NCBI GenBank assembly: GCA_030427985.1
Contig: JAUIBH010000002.1
Location: forward strand, 1 to 64,000
Direction: 5' to 3'
Source: Bacteroidia bacterium
GTDB taxonomy: Bacteria > Bacteroidota > Bacteroidia > Flavobacteriales > Flavobacteriaceae
Length of the DNA stretch: 64,000 nt
Part shown: piece after piece, positions 19,267 to 28,121 of the stretch
How the letters are laid out: each line of letters begins with the position of its first letter
Position numbering within the stretch: the stretch's first letter is position 1
The notes under the pieces: model-generated
What the model saw: the letters and a program-made list of their open reading frames with translations, nothing else
Database searches by the model: none
Told to the model about the DNA's origin: nothing
Made by a program: the position numbers and the translations under genes

Positions 19267-21429
19267 TCACTCCCCCGGCTTGTAGGTCCGCTCTGCTCTC
19301 TTTAAAACATCTTCTTTATAAAAGGCAGCATCCTTGAATTGCTTGTCTGCATAGCGCTGCGCTTGATCGTTAAAATGAGGCGAATCTGGGTCGCCACTCT
19401 GTCCTCCGGCCAGCATAGTTTTTGCCTTTACCTTATCTCCAAACTCCACAACAGCCACAAAACTATTGCCCCTAGTTCCGTAGATTTTCTTGGTGCCATT
19501 GTCATACCGAGCTCCATACGCGGCCAAGGCGCCCCAACGTCCACTGGCAAAACCGATTGGAATGCTGGGTTTGGCATCATCAAAAGGCTGACGGATATCC
19601 CCGTTCAACCGTTGATAGCGATTCACCTCACCCCAAGGTATTTGCCAAGTACCAAAATCGTCCTCCAATTGGGCAACAACTTCTTGGAACAGCTCTATTT
19701 TTTTTGAATTGGCCCAATCACTGCCCCAATAGTTGACCCACTGCATGGGGTACATGCCTTCAGGTCTTTCTGCTTTTGCATAGCAAAGTGTACCGTAATA
19801 ATGCGCCAAGGTCATAGCCACAGATGCCTTGGATGTGGTAAAATCCCATTCCCGTAGCATCTGAATCGGTTCTTTTAATGCTGGGGTTGGATTTGCATCA
19901 TAGGCTTTCACCAATCCCGGAATTAAGGCTTCAAAAGCGGGCAAATGGGGGTCGTGTGCCATTTCAATAAGGCTATCCAGGGTGTAACCGCTTCGTCCAG
20001 TCAATAGCTCAATGGCATGGATGCCTCTAAAATTTTCTTGATCGCGCGACATATAATTGGGATAATCAGCCCGCTTTGGACTGAACTCCAATGCTGAAGT
20101 GTAGGGTGTAGAATTACAATTCTGAATCCATCCGTTCTCTGGGTTCAGAACCAAAATATTCTCACCCACCGTATGCAAACCCTGCCAATCCGTTTTGGGG
20201 TTGCTTCCGTCCACAGGTTGGGTATAATCAAAAATGGTATCACGCTTCGGCACAAAGTTCCCATGAAAATATGCGATGTTACCTCCAGCATCAGCATACA
20301 CCGTATTGTTGGAAGAATTGGTTCGGATGTCCATCATCTCCCGAAAACCCTCGTAACCGTCCTGTTTAGTTCGGATATAGGATTGCTCCAACGCCTTCAC
20401 CGGTTCCCACATCATGGCCGATGCTGTCCACTGGCCGTCCACCAAATGGGTGATAGGTCCGTGATGGGTGCGATACATGGGAAAGGTTCTTTCTTTTAAA
20501 ACGTCTCCATCCGTATACTTTAAAGTGACCTCCAAAGAATAAACGGGTCGCAGCTCTTCACCATATTGATAGAATAAATTGCCATCATTTTTCACCAAAG
20601 TCTCCTTGAATTCATCCATGACATCGGTGTAAGTTGATGTGTGCATCCATCCCGTTTTCTCATTGAAGCCCTGATACACAAAAAACTGACCCCAGGTAAC
20701 CGCGCCGTAGGCGTTCAAACCTTCTTCACTGACCACATGCACCTCGCCCCGAAAATAAAATGAAGTATGGGGATTGATCAACAGCATTGCATTGCCTGAT
20801 TGCGTCAATTTTCCCGAAATAGCTATCCCGTTGGAACCTTGAGGTTCGGCCATTTCAGCTTCTTTTTGAAGTTGTAGTTCTTCCATTTCGGGAAGTTCCA
20901 TACCGCTTTCATAAAAACTTTGAATTTTTCGGGTGGAAATGCGCTCTATATCCCCACCAATGGAACCCTCGCTGAAATACATGGGCATCCAAGGTTCAAA
21001 ATGGGTGAGTAGTTTGGGCTTCACCTCTGGGTGGGTATGGAGATAATAGTTCACCCCATCAGCAAAGGCATCACAAAGTTTTTTCAACCATTCGGGGCTA
21101 CTATCATATTTGGCAATGGCCTCTTCCTTAGTCATGAACAGATTGGCACGTAGGTCACTGTAGATGGCTTCCTCACCCTCAACTTCGGCCAATCGGCCTG
21201 TGGCCCAAATGTAGTTTTGTTCCACCCGATTAAAATCATCCTCACATTGGGCGTACAGCAATCCGAACACAGCATCGGCATCGGTTTTTCCATAAATGTG
21301 GGGCACGCCAAAATCATCACGAATTATGGTAATATTTTCAGCTTGGGCTTCCCATTGTTCAACTTGGGTCTGCGGTTGCTCGGAACAGGAAAGAAATACG
21401 AACAGTGCTGCTACAATTGCAATTCTCAT
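19267..21429 (-). CDS. Penicillin acylase family lipoprotein (Ntn hydrolase)
   Basis: A 720-residue protein with a lipoprotein signal (VFLSC). IIRDDFGVPHIYGKTDADAVFGLLYAQCEDD is the family's A-chain start. EPQGSNGIAISG near residue 205 carries the GSN motif, whose Ser becomes the N-terminal nucleophile after autocleavage. Later INPHTSFYFRGEVH, NNTVYADAGGNIAYFHGNFVPKRD and GGQSGDPDSPHFNDQ are typical B-chain motifs. Members hydrolyse amides such as beta-lactams, acyl-homoserine lactones or cyclic lipopeptides; the substrate here is unknown. ATG 21429 starts the signal; the longer frame adds 17 residues. It is 51 bp downstream of the TPM gene and may be co-transcribed with it. Confidence 0.88.
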   Translation of the reverse strand: MRIAIVAALFVFLSCSEQPQTQVEQWEAQAENITIIRDDFGVPHIYGKTDADAVFGLLYAQCEDDFNRVEQNYIWATGRLAEVEGEEAIYSDLRANLFMTKEEAIAKYDSSPEWLKKLCDAFADGVNYYLHTHPEVKPKLLTHFEPWMPMYFSEGSIGGDIERISTRKIQSFYESGMELPEMEELQLQKEAEMAEPQGSNGIAISGKLTQSGNAMLLINPHTSFYFRGEVHVVSEEGLNAYGAVTWGQFFVYQGFNEKTGWMHTSTYTDVMDEFKETLVKNDGNLFYQYGEELRPVYSLEVTLKYTDGDVLKERTFPMYRTHHGPITHLVDGQWTASAMMWEPVKALEQSYIRTKQDGYEGFREMMDIRTNSSNNTVYADAGGNIAYFHGNFVPKRDTIFDYTQPVDGSNPKTDWQGLHTVGENILVLNPENGWIQNCNSTPYTSALEFSPKRADYPNYMSRDQENFRGIHAIELLTGRSGYTLDSLIEMAHDPHLPAFEALIPGLVKAYDANPTPALKEPIQMLREWDFTTSKASVAMTLAHYYGTLCYAKAERPEGMYPMQWVNYWGSDWANSKKIELFQEVVAQLEDDFGTWQIPWGEVNRYQRLNGDIRQPFDDAKPSIPIGFASGRWGALAAYGARYDNGTKKIYGTRGNSFVAVVEFGDKVKAKTMLAGGQSGDPDSPHFNDQAQRYADKQFKDAAFYKEDVLKRAERTYKPGE

Positions 21430-21480
21430 CTCGGGGATTTGTTCAGTTAGTGCTGTGAAAATACGGGAAATCAGAAACAA

Positions 21481-22527
21481 TTACCAACTCCCACTGGCAC
21501 CTCCACCCCCAGAGCTTCCACCGCCTCCTGAAAAACTACTGGAACTTCCCCCAGAAGATGACCCAGAACCAAAAGAATGACTTCCTCCTGAAGAAAACGT
21601 CTTGCTCATATAAGTGCTGTCCGATTTGACCCATGAGAGTTTAAAATCGTCCTTTCCTTTAATCAAAATCTTGATAATGGCCAATACAGCGGTGAACACA
21701 AAGAATCCCATCAATATTGAATATAGCAACATATTATTGGTGCCCTCCAGAAAGTTATCCGGGTCAAAATCGAATCCAAAGACCAAAGCAAGAAAAAATA
21801 CGGGCATAAGCATAAAAACCAAACCAAAGGCAACCATCATCAAGGTGGGTATAAACATAAATATCCCAGGAAAAAGTCCAAGTTTACCAATAAATATTCC
21901 CCTGAACATCTCAATCAAGGAAGAATACCCTTTGTAAAAAACAAATCCACCGGCTGCTATGAACACCGAAAGAAAAAGGGTCATTAGCAGTTTGGCCCAC
22001 CAAGGAAATTCACCTTCGCTTTCTATTTCTTGTTTAAATTCCTCAAGGGCTTCTGGATCATTAAGAAACGTGATAATTTGGTTTGTGGCCAAGTCCAGTC
22101 CTCCAAAATAATCCTCTTCCTTGAATTTGGGAATCATGGTGTTTCTGATGATTCTAGAAGCCACTGCATCCGTGATATAAGGTTCCAGACCGTAACCCAC
22201 TTCAATCCGCACTTCCCTATCCATTTTTGAAAACAGAATCAAGATTCCATTATCCTTTTCGTCTTGTCCCAATTTATTTTGGTTGAAGGCACCGTTGGCA
22301 TACTGCTCAATGGTTTCATTACCCAATTCGTTAATGGTAAGAACAACCACCTGATTGGTGGTCTCGGTTTCAAACTGGGTGAGTTTTTCCCGTAAGCCCT
22401 CCAGTTGGGGTTGGGTGAAAATCTCGGCTTGATCTGTTACAATCTCCGTCAATTGCGGATACGCATCCTGCGACCAACAAAACGTTGACACAAAGAGTAA
22501 AAAACAAGCAAAAAGTGTCTTTCTCAT
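21481..22527 (-). CDS. TPM-domain (DUF477/YgcG-type) membrane protein
   Basis: A 348-residue protein: signal peptide (1-19, ending CWSQ), then a TPM domain at about 25-155 (LTEIVTDQAEIFTQPQLEGLREKLTQFE, NGILILFSKMDREVRIEVGYGLEPYITD), one membrane segment near 178-200, and two to three more near 220-295. The tail is Gly/Ser-rich (SSGGGSSGGGGASGSW), a hallmark of YgcG-like proteins. TPM proteins are linked to envelope and photosystem quality control; the exact role is unknown. It probably heads a two-gene operon with the downstream acylase. Confidence 0.85.
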   Translation of the reverse strand: MRKTLFACFLLFVSTFCWSQDAYPQLTEIVTDQAEIFTQPQLEGLREKLTQFETETTNQVVVLTINELGNETIEQYANGAFNQNKLGQDEKDNGILILFSKMDREVRIEVGYGLEPYITDAVASRIIRNTMIPKFKEEDYFGGLDLATNQIITFLNDPEALEEFKQEIESEGEFPWWAKLLMTLFLSVFIAAGGFVFYKGYSSLIEMFRGIFIGKLGLFPGIFMFIPTLMMVAFGLVFMLMPVFFLALVFGFDFDPDNFLEGTNNMLLYSILMGFFVFTAVLAIIKILIKGKDDFKLSWVKSDSTYMSKTFSSGGSHSFGSGSSSGGSSSSFSGGGGSSGGGGASGSW

Positions 22528-22606
22528 GTTTTAGATAACAAGAAAGACTAAAGATAGGATTTTGTCAGCTAGTGACTTCTACCAATTGATGAATGGGGCA
22601 GTTGAA

Positions 22607-22939
22607 CTAACCTTCCTCCGGGGCCAGCTCCACTTCCAAGCCATCCAAATCTTCGGTGATATGGATTTGGCATCCCAAACGGCTGTTGTCTTTTACAAAA
22701 AAGGCTTCGGCCAACATGGCGTCTTCATCATCGGATTTTTCTGGAAGCTGATGATCGGATTGTATGTAACACTGGCATGATGCGCACATGGCCATTCCAC
22801 CACAAATTCCAATGGTCCCCTCAGGGGCCAATTCGTAGGAACGTACCACCTCCATCAAGTTCATGTTCATATCTGTTGGGGCATCTACTTCGTGGGAGAC
22901 ACCTTCTCGGTCGGTTATTTTAAGTTTGATATCACTCAT
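22607..22939 (-). CDS. 2Fe-2S ferredoxin, adrenodoxin type
   Basis: A 110-residue ferredoxin. The cluster ligands are C46, C52, C55 (ICGGMAMCASC) and C90 (RLGC), the C-x5-C-x2-C spacing of adrenodoxin/Isc-type ferredoxins. It carries single electrons in the cytoplasm, probably for Fe-S assembly or a reductase partner. The likely electron donor, a ferredoxin-NADP reductase, lies upstream at 23354-24412, but a four-helix-bundle gene sits between them. The acidic C-terminus is usual. Confidence 0.92.
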   Translation of the reverse strand: MSDIKLKITDREGVSHEVDAPTDMNMNLMEVVRSYELAPEGTIGICGGMAMCASCQCYIQSDHQLPEKSDDEDAMLAEAFFVKDNSRLGCQIHITEDLDGLEVELAPEEG

Positions 22940-22962
22940 TCTATTTATAGGAAATAGGAATT

Positions 22963-23355
22963 AGGGGTTAGGAATTAGTCTTTATGGACTTTATCAATCC
23001 ATAGAGTAATTTTGAGACTTCATTGGTAATCTCAATTATTTCATCTGCTTTTCCTTTCGCCAACAAATTTAGTTTAACGGAAAGATAAATCATAGATCTT
23101 ACTTCACTATTCGAACCAAGAGCGTAAAATAAAAATTTGGAAAAGTCGGCGTTGGAACTTCTTTCGAAACCTTCAGCTATGTTGTTGGAAACAGAAACTG
23201 AGGCTCTTCTTATTTGATCTCTAAAACCAAAATCCGTACATCTTTCAAACTCTTTATAAATAAGAACTGCTAGTTCCTGTGCTTTTTGCCAAACAATTAA
23301 ATCTTCAAATTTCTGAACTGCCATACTAAATCCTATGCACTAATTCCTAACTCCT
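22963..23355. repeat. Inverted repeats bounding the four-helix-bundle gene
   Basis: The left arm, AGGGGTTAGGAATTAG (22963-22978), and the right arm, CTAATTCCTAACTCCT (23340-23355), are inverted copies matching at 15 of 16 positions. The left arm continues outward with a further GGAATTAG-like unit (22957-22964). The arms bracket exactly one gene, whose last codons and stop fall inside the left arm. This looks like the edges of a small cassette rather than a terminator. Confidence 0.75.
22968..23324 (-). CDS. Four-helix-bundle protein (S23 / 23S rRNA intervening-sequence family)
   Basis: A 118-residue, all-helical protein. FEDLIVWQKAQELAVLIYKEF, FGFRDQIRRASVSVSNNIAEGFER and KFLFYALGSNSEVRSMIYL are the classic signature of the S23 family, whose fold is shared with the Avd accessory protein of diversity-generating retroelements. 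Family members are scattered in Bacteroidota genomes and their role is mostly unknown. The gene lies between the ferredoxin and ferredoxin-NADP reductase genes and is bracketed by inverted repeats. Its terminal Thr-Asn-Ser-stop is written by the left repeat. No reverse transcriptase or rRNA is present nearby. Confidence 0.88.
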   Translation of the reverse strand: MAVQKFEDLIVWQKAQELAVLIYKEFERCTDFGFRDQIRRASVSVSNNIAEGFERSSNADFSKFLFYALGSNSEVRSMIYLSVKLNLLAKGKADEIIEITNEVSKLLYGLIKSIKTNS

Positions 23356-24412
23356 AGTTAATTGCCTTTACTACTGCTTTTGGCGCTTCTTTTTTGCTGC
23401 CATCAAATCCGGTAACACCGCCTACTGTGGTATACTTCATGACATATTTTTTATCAGGATGAATACGTTGATAGGCACTTTGGCACATCAAGGTAGCTTC
23501 ATGGAAGCCGCACAAAATCAATTTTAATTTTCCAGGATAGGTATTCACATCACCAATGGCATAAATTCCGGGAATATTGGTCTGATAATCCAACGAATTG
23601 TCCACTTTGATGGCGTTTTTTTCAATTTCCAGCCCCCAATCGGCTATGGTACCCAATTTTGGGGAAAGTCCGAAAAGCGGAATGAAATGGTCCACTGTTA
23701 CATCAGTTTCTTCAGAAGCATCCGTGTTTGTAACCGTTACTTTTTCCAATTTTCCTTCGCCATGAAGTCCAACTACCTCGGCAGGTGTAATCAAATTGAT
23801 TTTCCCTTCATTCTTGAGCTGCTGTACTTTTTCAACGGAGTCCAAAGCACCCCGAAACTCATTACGACGGTGTACCAAGGTGACCTCTTTGGCGACATCG
23901 GCCAAGAAAATGGACCAATCTAAAGCGGAATCACCTCCTCCGGCAATCAACACTTTTTTATTGCGATAGATTTCTGGCTCCTTGATCATATAGGCCACAC
24001 CATTGTCCTCATAATCGGAAAGGTTGTCCAACAAGGGTTTTCTAGGTTCAAAACTTCCCAGTCCTCCTGCAATGGCAATCACCGGTGCTTGGTGTTTTGT
24101 GCCTTTGTTGGTGGTGACCACAAAGGAACCATTTTCCAATTTTTCGATGGTCTCAGCACGCTCTCCCAAAGTAAATCCGGGTTGAAAAGGTTTAATCTGT
24201 TCCATGAGATTATCCACCAATTCACCCGCCAAAACTTCCGGATATCCAGGAATATCGTAAATGGGTTTTTTGGGATAAATCTCCGCACATTGACCCCCGG
24301 GCTGGGGCAAAGCATCTATTAAATGGCATTTGAGTTGTAATAAGCCTGCTTCAAAAACAGCAAAAAGACCCGTAGGTCCCGCTCCAATAATAAGTATGTC
24401 GGTCTTGATCAT
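23354..24412 (-). CDS. Ferredoxin--NADP reductase, thioredoxin-reductase-like type
   Basis: A 352-residue flavoprotein. The FAD site is IIGAGPTGLFAVFEAG (6-21) with PQPGGQCAEIYP; the NAD(P) site is VLIAGGGDSALDW with HRRNEFRG; the closing FAD motif is IPGIYAIGDVNTYPGK. It lacks the redox CxxC of thioredoxin reductase, as expected for YumC-type ferredoxin-NADP reductases. It transfers electrons between NADPH and ferredoxin, and the ferredoxin at 22607-22939 is the obvious partner. It lies 65 bp downstream of the NifU-like gene, in the same direction as the Fe-S block. Confidence 0.9.
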   Translation of the reverse strand: MIKTDILIIGAGPTGLFAVFEAGLLQLKCHLIDALPQPGGQCAEIYPKKPIYDIPGYPEVLAGELVDNLMEQIKPFQPGFTLGERAETIEKLENGSFVVTTNKGTKHQAPVIAIAGGLGSFEPRKPLLDNLSDYEDNGVAYMIKEPEIYRNKKVLIAGGGDSALDWSIFLADVAKEVTLVHRRNEFRGALDSVEKVQQLKNEGKINLITPAEVVGLHGEGKLEKVTVTNTDASEETDVTVDHFIPLFGLSPKLGTIADWGLEIEKNAIKVDNSLDYQTNIPGIYAIGDVNTYPGKLKLILCGFHEATLMCQSAYQRIHPDKKYVMKYTTVGGVTGFDGSKKEAPKAVVKAIN

Positions 24413-24477
24413 GCAACAAGGGTTTTTGGATGTGCAACTTACTCGTTGCTCCGGGAAGGATTCATGATTCTCATCAG

Positions 24478-24723
24478 TTAACTCACATTAATGACTTCCT
24501 CAATTTGAGGTGCATATTTTTTTATGGTCATTTCCACACCGCTCTTCAAGGTCATTTGGTTGACACTACAGCCAATGCAATTGCCTTCCAATTTCACTTT
24601 AACCGAACTGTCGTTATCTATTGAAATCAATGTGATGTCTCCTCCATCGCTTTGAAGAAAAGGACGTATTTCCTCCAACGCTTTCTCTACATTCGTTTTA
24701 ATCTCCTCTGATGTCATGCTCAT
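24478..24723 (-). CDS. NifU C-terminal-domain Fe-S scaffold protein
   Basis: An 81-residue protein consisting of the Nfu/NifU C-terminal domain. C49 and C52 (GNCIGCSVNQMTLKSGVE) form the CxxC that binds or delivers a Fe-S cluster, probably as a dimer. Its ATG overlaps the stop of mrp by 4 bp (ATGA), a strong sign of coupling with that cluster carrier. Confidence 0.93.
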   Translation of the reverse strand: MSMTSEEIKTNVEKALEEIRPFLQSDGGDITLISIDNDSSVKVKLEGNCIGCSVNQMTLKSGVEMTIKKYAPQIEEVINVS

Positions 24724-25859
24724 TTCTTTTTAACGGCGGCACAACCAGCCATTGTTGTAATCTTTATAGCTTCAGTAGGCGGTAAATCGGTGTTTCGCTT
24801 TACCAACTCACTGACCACATTCTTGGTCAATTCTTCAAAGGCTTCTTCTGATGGGGTTGCGGTTTGCAATGCTGCCGGTCTACCCACATCTCCAGCTTCT
24901 CGAATACTCTGCACCAACGGGATTTCTCCTAAAAATGGCACATCCAAGTCATCTGCCAAGTTTTTGGCTCCATTTTCTCCAAAGATATGGTATTTGTTGT
25001 TAGGCAGCTCTTCTGGTGTAAAATAGGCCATGTTTTCCACAATGCCCAACACAGGAACATTTATAGCTTCCTGCTGAAACATAGCTACCCCTTTTCGGGC
25101 ATCGGCCAATGCTATTTCTTGCGGTGTACTCACTACCACCGCTCCAGTAACCGGAAGGGATTGCATAATGCTCAGGTGGATATCCCCAGTTCCAGGAGGT
25201 AAATCCAACAACAAAAAGTCCAATTCTCCCCAATGGGCATCAAAAATCATTTGGTTGAGTGCCTTGGCAGCCATGGGTCCACGCCAAATTACGGCTTGGT
25301 TGGGCTGGGTGAAAAATCCAATGGACAGCAGTTTCACGCCATAGTTTTCGATGGGTTTCATCTTGGCCTTGCCATCCACATTGATGGACAAAGGTTTTTC
25401 CGTAGCCACATCAAACATAATGGGCATGGATGGTCCATAAATGTCAGTATCCAACAAGCCCACCTTAAAGCCCATTTTGGCCAAGGTGACCGCAATGTTT
25501 GCCGTTACCGTAGATTTACCAACACCCCCTTTACCCGAAGCAACAGCAATGATGTTCTGAATTCCCGGAATGGGGTTTCCTTTAATTTGATTGACCTTGG
25601 GCTTTTCTGGAGCATCAACCTTAAGGTTGACCTTGATTTTTGCCTTTTCGTATACCTCTCTGTGGATGCATTTCAAGATTTCCACTTCAGTCTTCTTTTT
25701 GGCCTGAAGACTTGGATTTTTTATGGTAACATCCACTTCCACTTCATCGCCAAAAACCTGAATATTGGTAATTGCACCGCTCTCCACTATATTTTGTCCA
25801 TCTCCCGGCGCGGATATTTTTTCCAATGCCTTAAGAATGTCTGCCTTTTTCAGCTTCAT
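24720..25859 (-). CDS. Mrp/NBP35-family Fe-S cluster carrier ATPase
   Basis: A 379-residue P-loop ATPase. Residues 1-80 are the MIP18/DUF59 domain, and 109-117 are the deviant Walker A GKGGVGKST, followed by DTDIYGPSMP and DLPPGTGDIHL. It assembles or transfers Fe-S clusters in the cytoplasm. The region after VLGIVENMAYF lacks the CxxC that carries the cluster in many Mrp proteins (it reads TPEELPNNKYHIFG); two cysteines in other places remain (C64, and one in the terminal MAGCAAVKKK). As far as I recall this is a phylum-typical variant. First gene of the block mrp-nifU-fnr-S23-fdx, with a -7 box 45 bp upstream. Confidence 0.92.
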   Translation of the reverse strand: MKLKKADILKALEKISAPGDGQNIVESGAITNIQVFGDEVEVDVTIKNPSLQAKKKTEVEILKCIHREVYEKAKIKVNLKVDAPEKPKVNQIKGNPIPGIQNIIAVASGKGGVGKSTVTANIAVTLAKMGFKVGLLDTDIYGPSMPIMFDVATEKPLSINVDGKAKMKPIENYGVKLLSIGFFTQPNQAVIWRGPMAAKALNQMIFDAHWGELDFLLLDLPPGTGDIHLSIMQSLPVTGAVVVSTPQEIALADARKGVAMFQQEAINVPVLGIVENMAYFTPEELPNNKYHIFGENGAKNLADDLDVPFLGEIPLVQSIREAGDVGRPAALQTATPSEEAFEELTKNVVSELVKRNTDLPPTEAIKITTMAGCAAVKKK

Positions 25860-25904
25860 GTACTCCTAATTTTATATGCAGTCGTTTGTATTGATTCTAA
25901 ATTA

Positions 25905-25912
25905 CAAAGATA
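25905..25912 (-). promoter_or_regulatory. Bacteroidota -7 element for mrp block
   Basis: TATCTTTG on the minus strand matches TAnnTTTG exactly, 45 bases before the mrp start. No clear TTG is seen at -33. The rest of the 281-bp gap 25860-26140 is A+T-rich, with an A/T run near 26085-26100, and shows no further gene. Confidence 0.5.
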
Positions 25913-26140
25913 CGGTGTTGCACTTAGATTAGGAAGTTGGTTTATTGAATTTCAATATAGTAGAACAACTTGCATCTATAATGTGATGATACATCCATTA
26001 TTATAAGGTTTTTGGAGTTTTTATCTCATTTAATTCAAAAAAACACCGATAGAAACCAACACAAAAACAGACCAATCCACCACTTTTTTTTGAAAAAAAT
26101 GTAGTTTAGGCTTTTAAATTCACCTAATAATCAACCGCAA

Positions 26141-27799
26141 ATGCCAACCCAACCCAAAATCCCTTATTTTGTTTTCTTACTTGGTTTGATGTTACTTTTT
26201 TCCTGTGCTTCAAAACGGGAATTCACCAAAAGAGATGTCAAAAAATCGGAACGCTTGATTGGGATTCACTTCAACAAAGAGCATAGAGATACGCTGTATC
26301 CGTATTTGCAAAGAAATCGCGAAGGTTTCGACTCACTCCGCAAATATCCGATTGATAATGCAGTTTTCCCAGCGGTTCGTTTTGACCCTGTTCCCTTTGG
26401 ATTTAAGATGTCGGAGCAAATAGAAAATCAGACTTGGGAAATACCTGATAACGTTGCAATACCGGAACCCTATGATCTACTGGCCTTTTACACCATTCCA
26501 CAATTGGCCTCATTAATCAAAAATCAAAAAATCACCTCAACCAAGTTGACACAGTTCTTTTTGGGCCGATTAAAAAAATACCAACCTGAGCTACAATGTA
26601 GCATCAGCATTACTGATAGTTTGGCAATGGCCCAGGCCAAACGCGCCGATGAGGAGATACAAAATGGCCATTACCGCGGTATTTTGCACGGTATTCCTTA
26701 TGGCACTAAAGATCTAATGTCCGTTCCCGGATATACCACCACCTGGGGTGCGGCACCGTACAAAAATCAGGTGTTGGATGAAACAGCAACGGTTGTGGAA
26801 AAATTGGAAGAGGCTGGGGCTATTTTAGTCGCCAAACTAGTTTCTGGGGCCTTGGCCCGTGGCGATGTATGGTTTGGGGGCAAGACCAAAAATCCGTGGG
26901 ATACAACCCAAGGTGCCAGTGGGTCATCAGCAGGTTCAGGTTCGGCCACATCAGCGGGTTTGGTGCCATTTGCGCTTGGAACAGAGACTTTAGGTTCCAT
27001 CACTTCCCCCAGCACCCGAAATGGAATCACGGGACTACGTCCCACCTATGGGCGGGTGAGTCGGTCTGGGGTGATGAGTCTGAGTTGGTCCATGGACAAA
27101 GTAGGGCCTATGGGAAGAAATGCCGAGGATTGTGCCATTGTTTTTAGCGTTATCCAAGGAAGAGACCAAAAAGACTTGACCACGGTGGATTTACCTTTTG
27201 GGGTGGATTGGAAAAAGGACATTGCAGACCTTAAGGTGGCCTACCTCAAAAAAGACATCGAAAAGGACACCACGGAAAGTGGGGACAATCTGCGAACTGC
27301 GCTAAAAACATTGGAAGAAATGGGCGTGCACCCCACCCCTGTGGAAATGCCAAAAGAAATTCCTTATCGCGGATTTGATATTATTTTAAGGGCAGAAGCA
27401 GGTGCCTTTTTTGATGAATTGGTGCGCTCTGGGGAAGTAGACGTAATGGTGGAACAGGATTTTCGTTCTAGGGCCAATTCCCTTAGGCAAAGTCGATTTA
27501 TCCCTGCGGTGGAATACATACAGGCCAATCGCCAACGACAGGTGTTGATCCAAAAAATGCAGGATTTGATGAAAGACTACGATGTGCTCATTTCCCCAAC
27601 CTTTGGTAATAAACAATTGATGGCCACCAACTTGACCGGGCACCCGGTCATCGCAATTCCAACAGGGTTAGACGATAAAAATCACCCCACGAGCATGACC
27701 TTTGTGGGCAATTTGTACGATGAAGCCAGTATTTTAGTATTGGCAAAGGCATTTCAGGAAAAAACGACGTTTGATGAAATGCACCCTCCAGGATTTTAA
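26141..27799 (+). CDS. Amidase-signature family lipoprotein
   Basis: A 552-residue enzyme with a lipoprotein signal (LMLLFSC). The amidase-signature catalytic elements are visible: Lys190 in HGIPYGTKDL, the Ser-rich GASGSSAGS at 258-266 (cis-Ser), and GTETLGSITSP carrying the nucleophile. It hydrolyses amide bonds; envelope location suggests peptide or amide scavenging, but the substrate is unknown. It stands alone, converging with the next gene through a shared TTAA at 27796-27799. Confidence 0.9.
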   Translation: MPTQPKIPYFVFLLGLMLLFSCASKREFTKRDVKKSERLIGIHFNKEHRDTLYPYLQRNREGFDSLRKYPIDNAVFPAVRFDPVPFGFKMSEQIENQTWEIPDNVAIPEPYDLLAFYTIPQLASLIKNQKITSTKLTQFFLGRLKKYQPELQCSISITDSLAMAQAKRADEEIQNGHYRGILHGIPYGTKDLMSVPGYTTTWGAAPYKNQVLDETATVVEKLEEAGAILVAKLVSGALARGDVWFGGKTKNPWDTTQGASGSSAGSGSATSAGLVPFALGTETLGSITSPSTRNGITGLRPTYGRVSRSGVMSLSWSMDKVGPMGRNAEDCAIVFSVIQGRDQKDLTTVDLPFGVDWKKDIADLKVAYLKKDIEKDTTESGDNLRTALKTLEEMGVHPTPVEMPKEIPYRGFDIILRAEAGAFFDELVRSGEVDVMVEQDFRSRANSLRQSRFIPAVEYIQANRQRQVLIQKMQDLMKDYDVLISPTFGNKQLMATNLTGHPVIAIPTGLDDKNHPTSMTFVGNLYDEASILVLAKAFQEKTTFDEMHPPGF

Positions 27800-28119
27800 A
27801 GTTCTTTGGCAGGGTCCCAAAAATATTTTTGAAAATCCACAATTTGGTTGTCCTTTACCACAACACCTTCGTTTTCCAAAAGTTGTTGCATAAGATTGGT
27901 CCCGCCAAAATGATGTTTTCCGGTAAGCACCCCAATGCGGTTTACCACCCGATGAGCGGGCACATCCTTGGCAGCGGAATTGTTCATGGCCCAGCCTACC
28001 ATTCGCGCACTGCGGGCAGCACCCAGATATTTTGCAATGGCCCCATACGAAGTGACCCTACCATACGGAATCTGGTTCGCCACCTCATAAACTTTTTCGA
28101 AGAAGTTTTGCGCTTCCAT
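27796..28119 (-). CDS. Alkyltransferase-like (ATL) DNA-repair protein
   Basis: A 107-residue homologue of the O6-methylguanine-DNA methyltransferase C-terminal domain. The active-site PCHRV is PAHRV here (residues 54-58), so the alkyl-accepting Cys is Ala55. The helix-turn-helix residues (PYGRVTSYGAIAKYLG, RMVGWAMNN) are kept. ATL proteins bind O6-alkylguanine without repairing it and hand the lesion to nucleotide excision repair. The start lies 2 bp from the stop of the upstream LysE gene. Confidence 0.9.
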   Translation of the reverse strand: MEAQNFFEKVYEVANQIPYGRVTSYGAIAKYLGAARSARMVGWAMNNSAAKDVPAHRVVNRIGVLTGKHHFGGTNLMQQLLENEGVVVKDNQIVDFQKYFWDPAKEL

Positions 28120-28121
28120 TT

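Noticed and set aside
22968..23324. Diversity-generating retroelement accessory (Avd)
   Set aside because: The fold family is shared, but no reverse transcriptase, template repeat or variable repeat is seen near the gene.
25233..26006. Long open frame (257 codons) opposite mrp, on the plus strand
   Set aside because: It is antisense to a clear Mrp ATPase over most of its length, with low-complexity His/Phe-rich composition and no recognisable motif.
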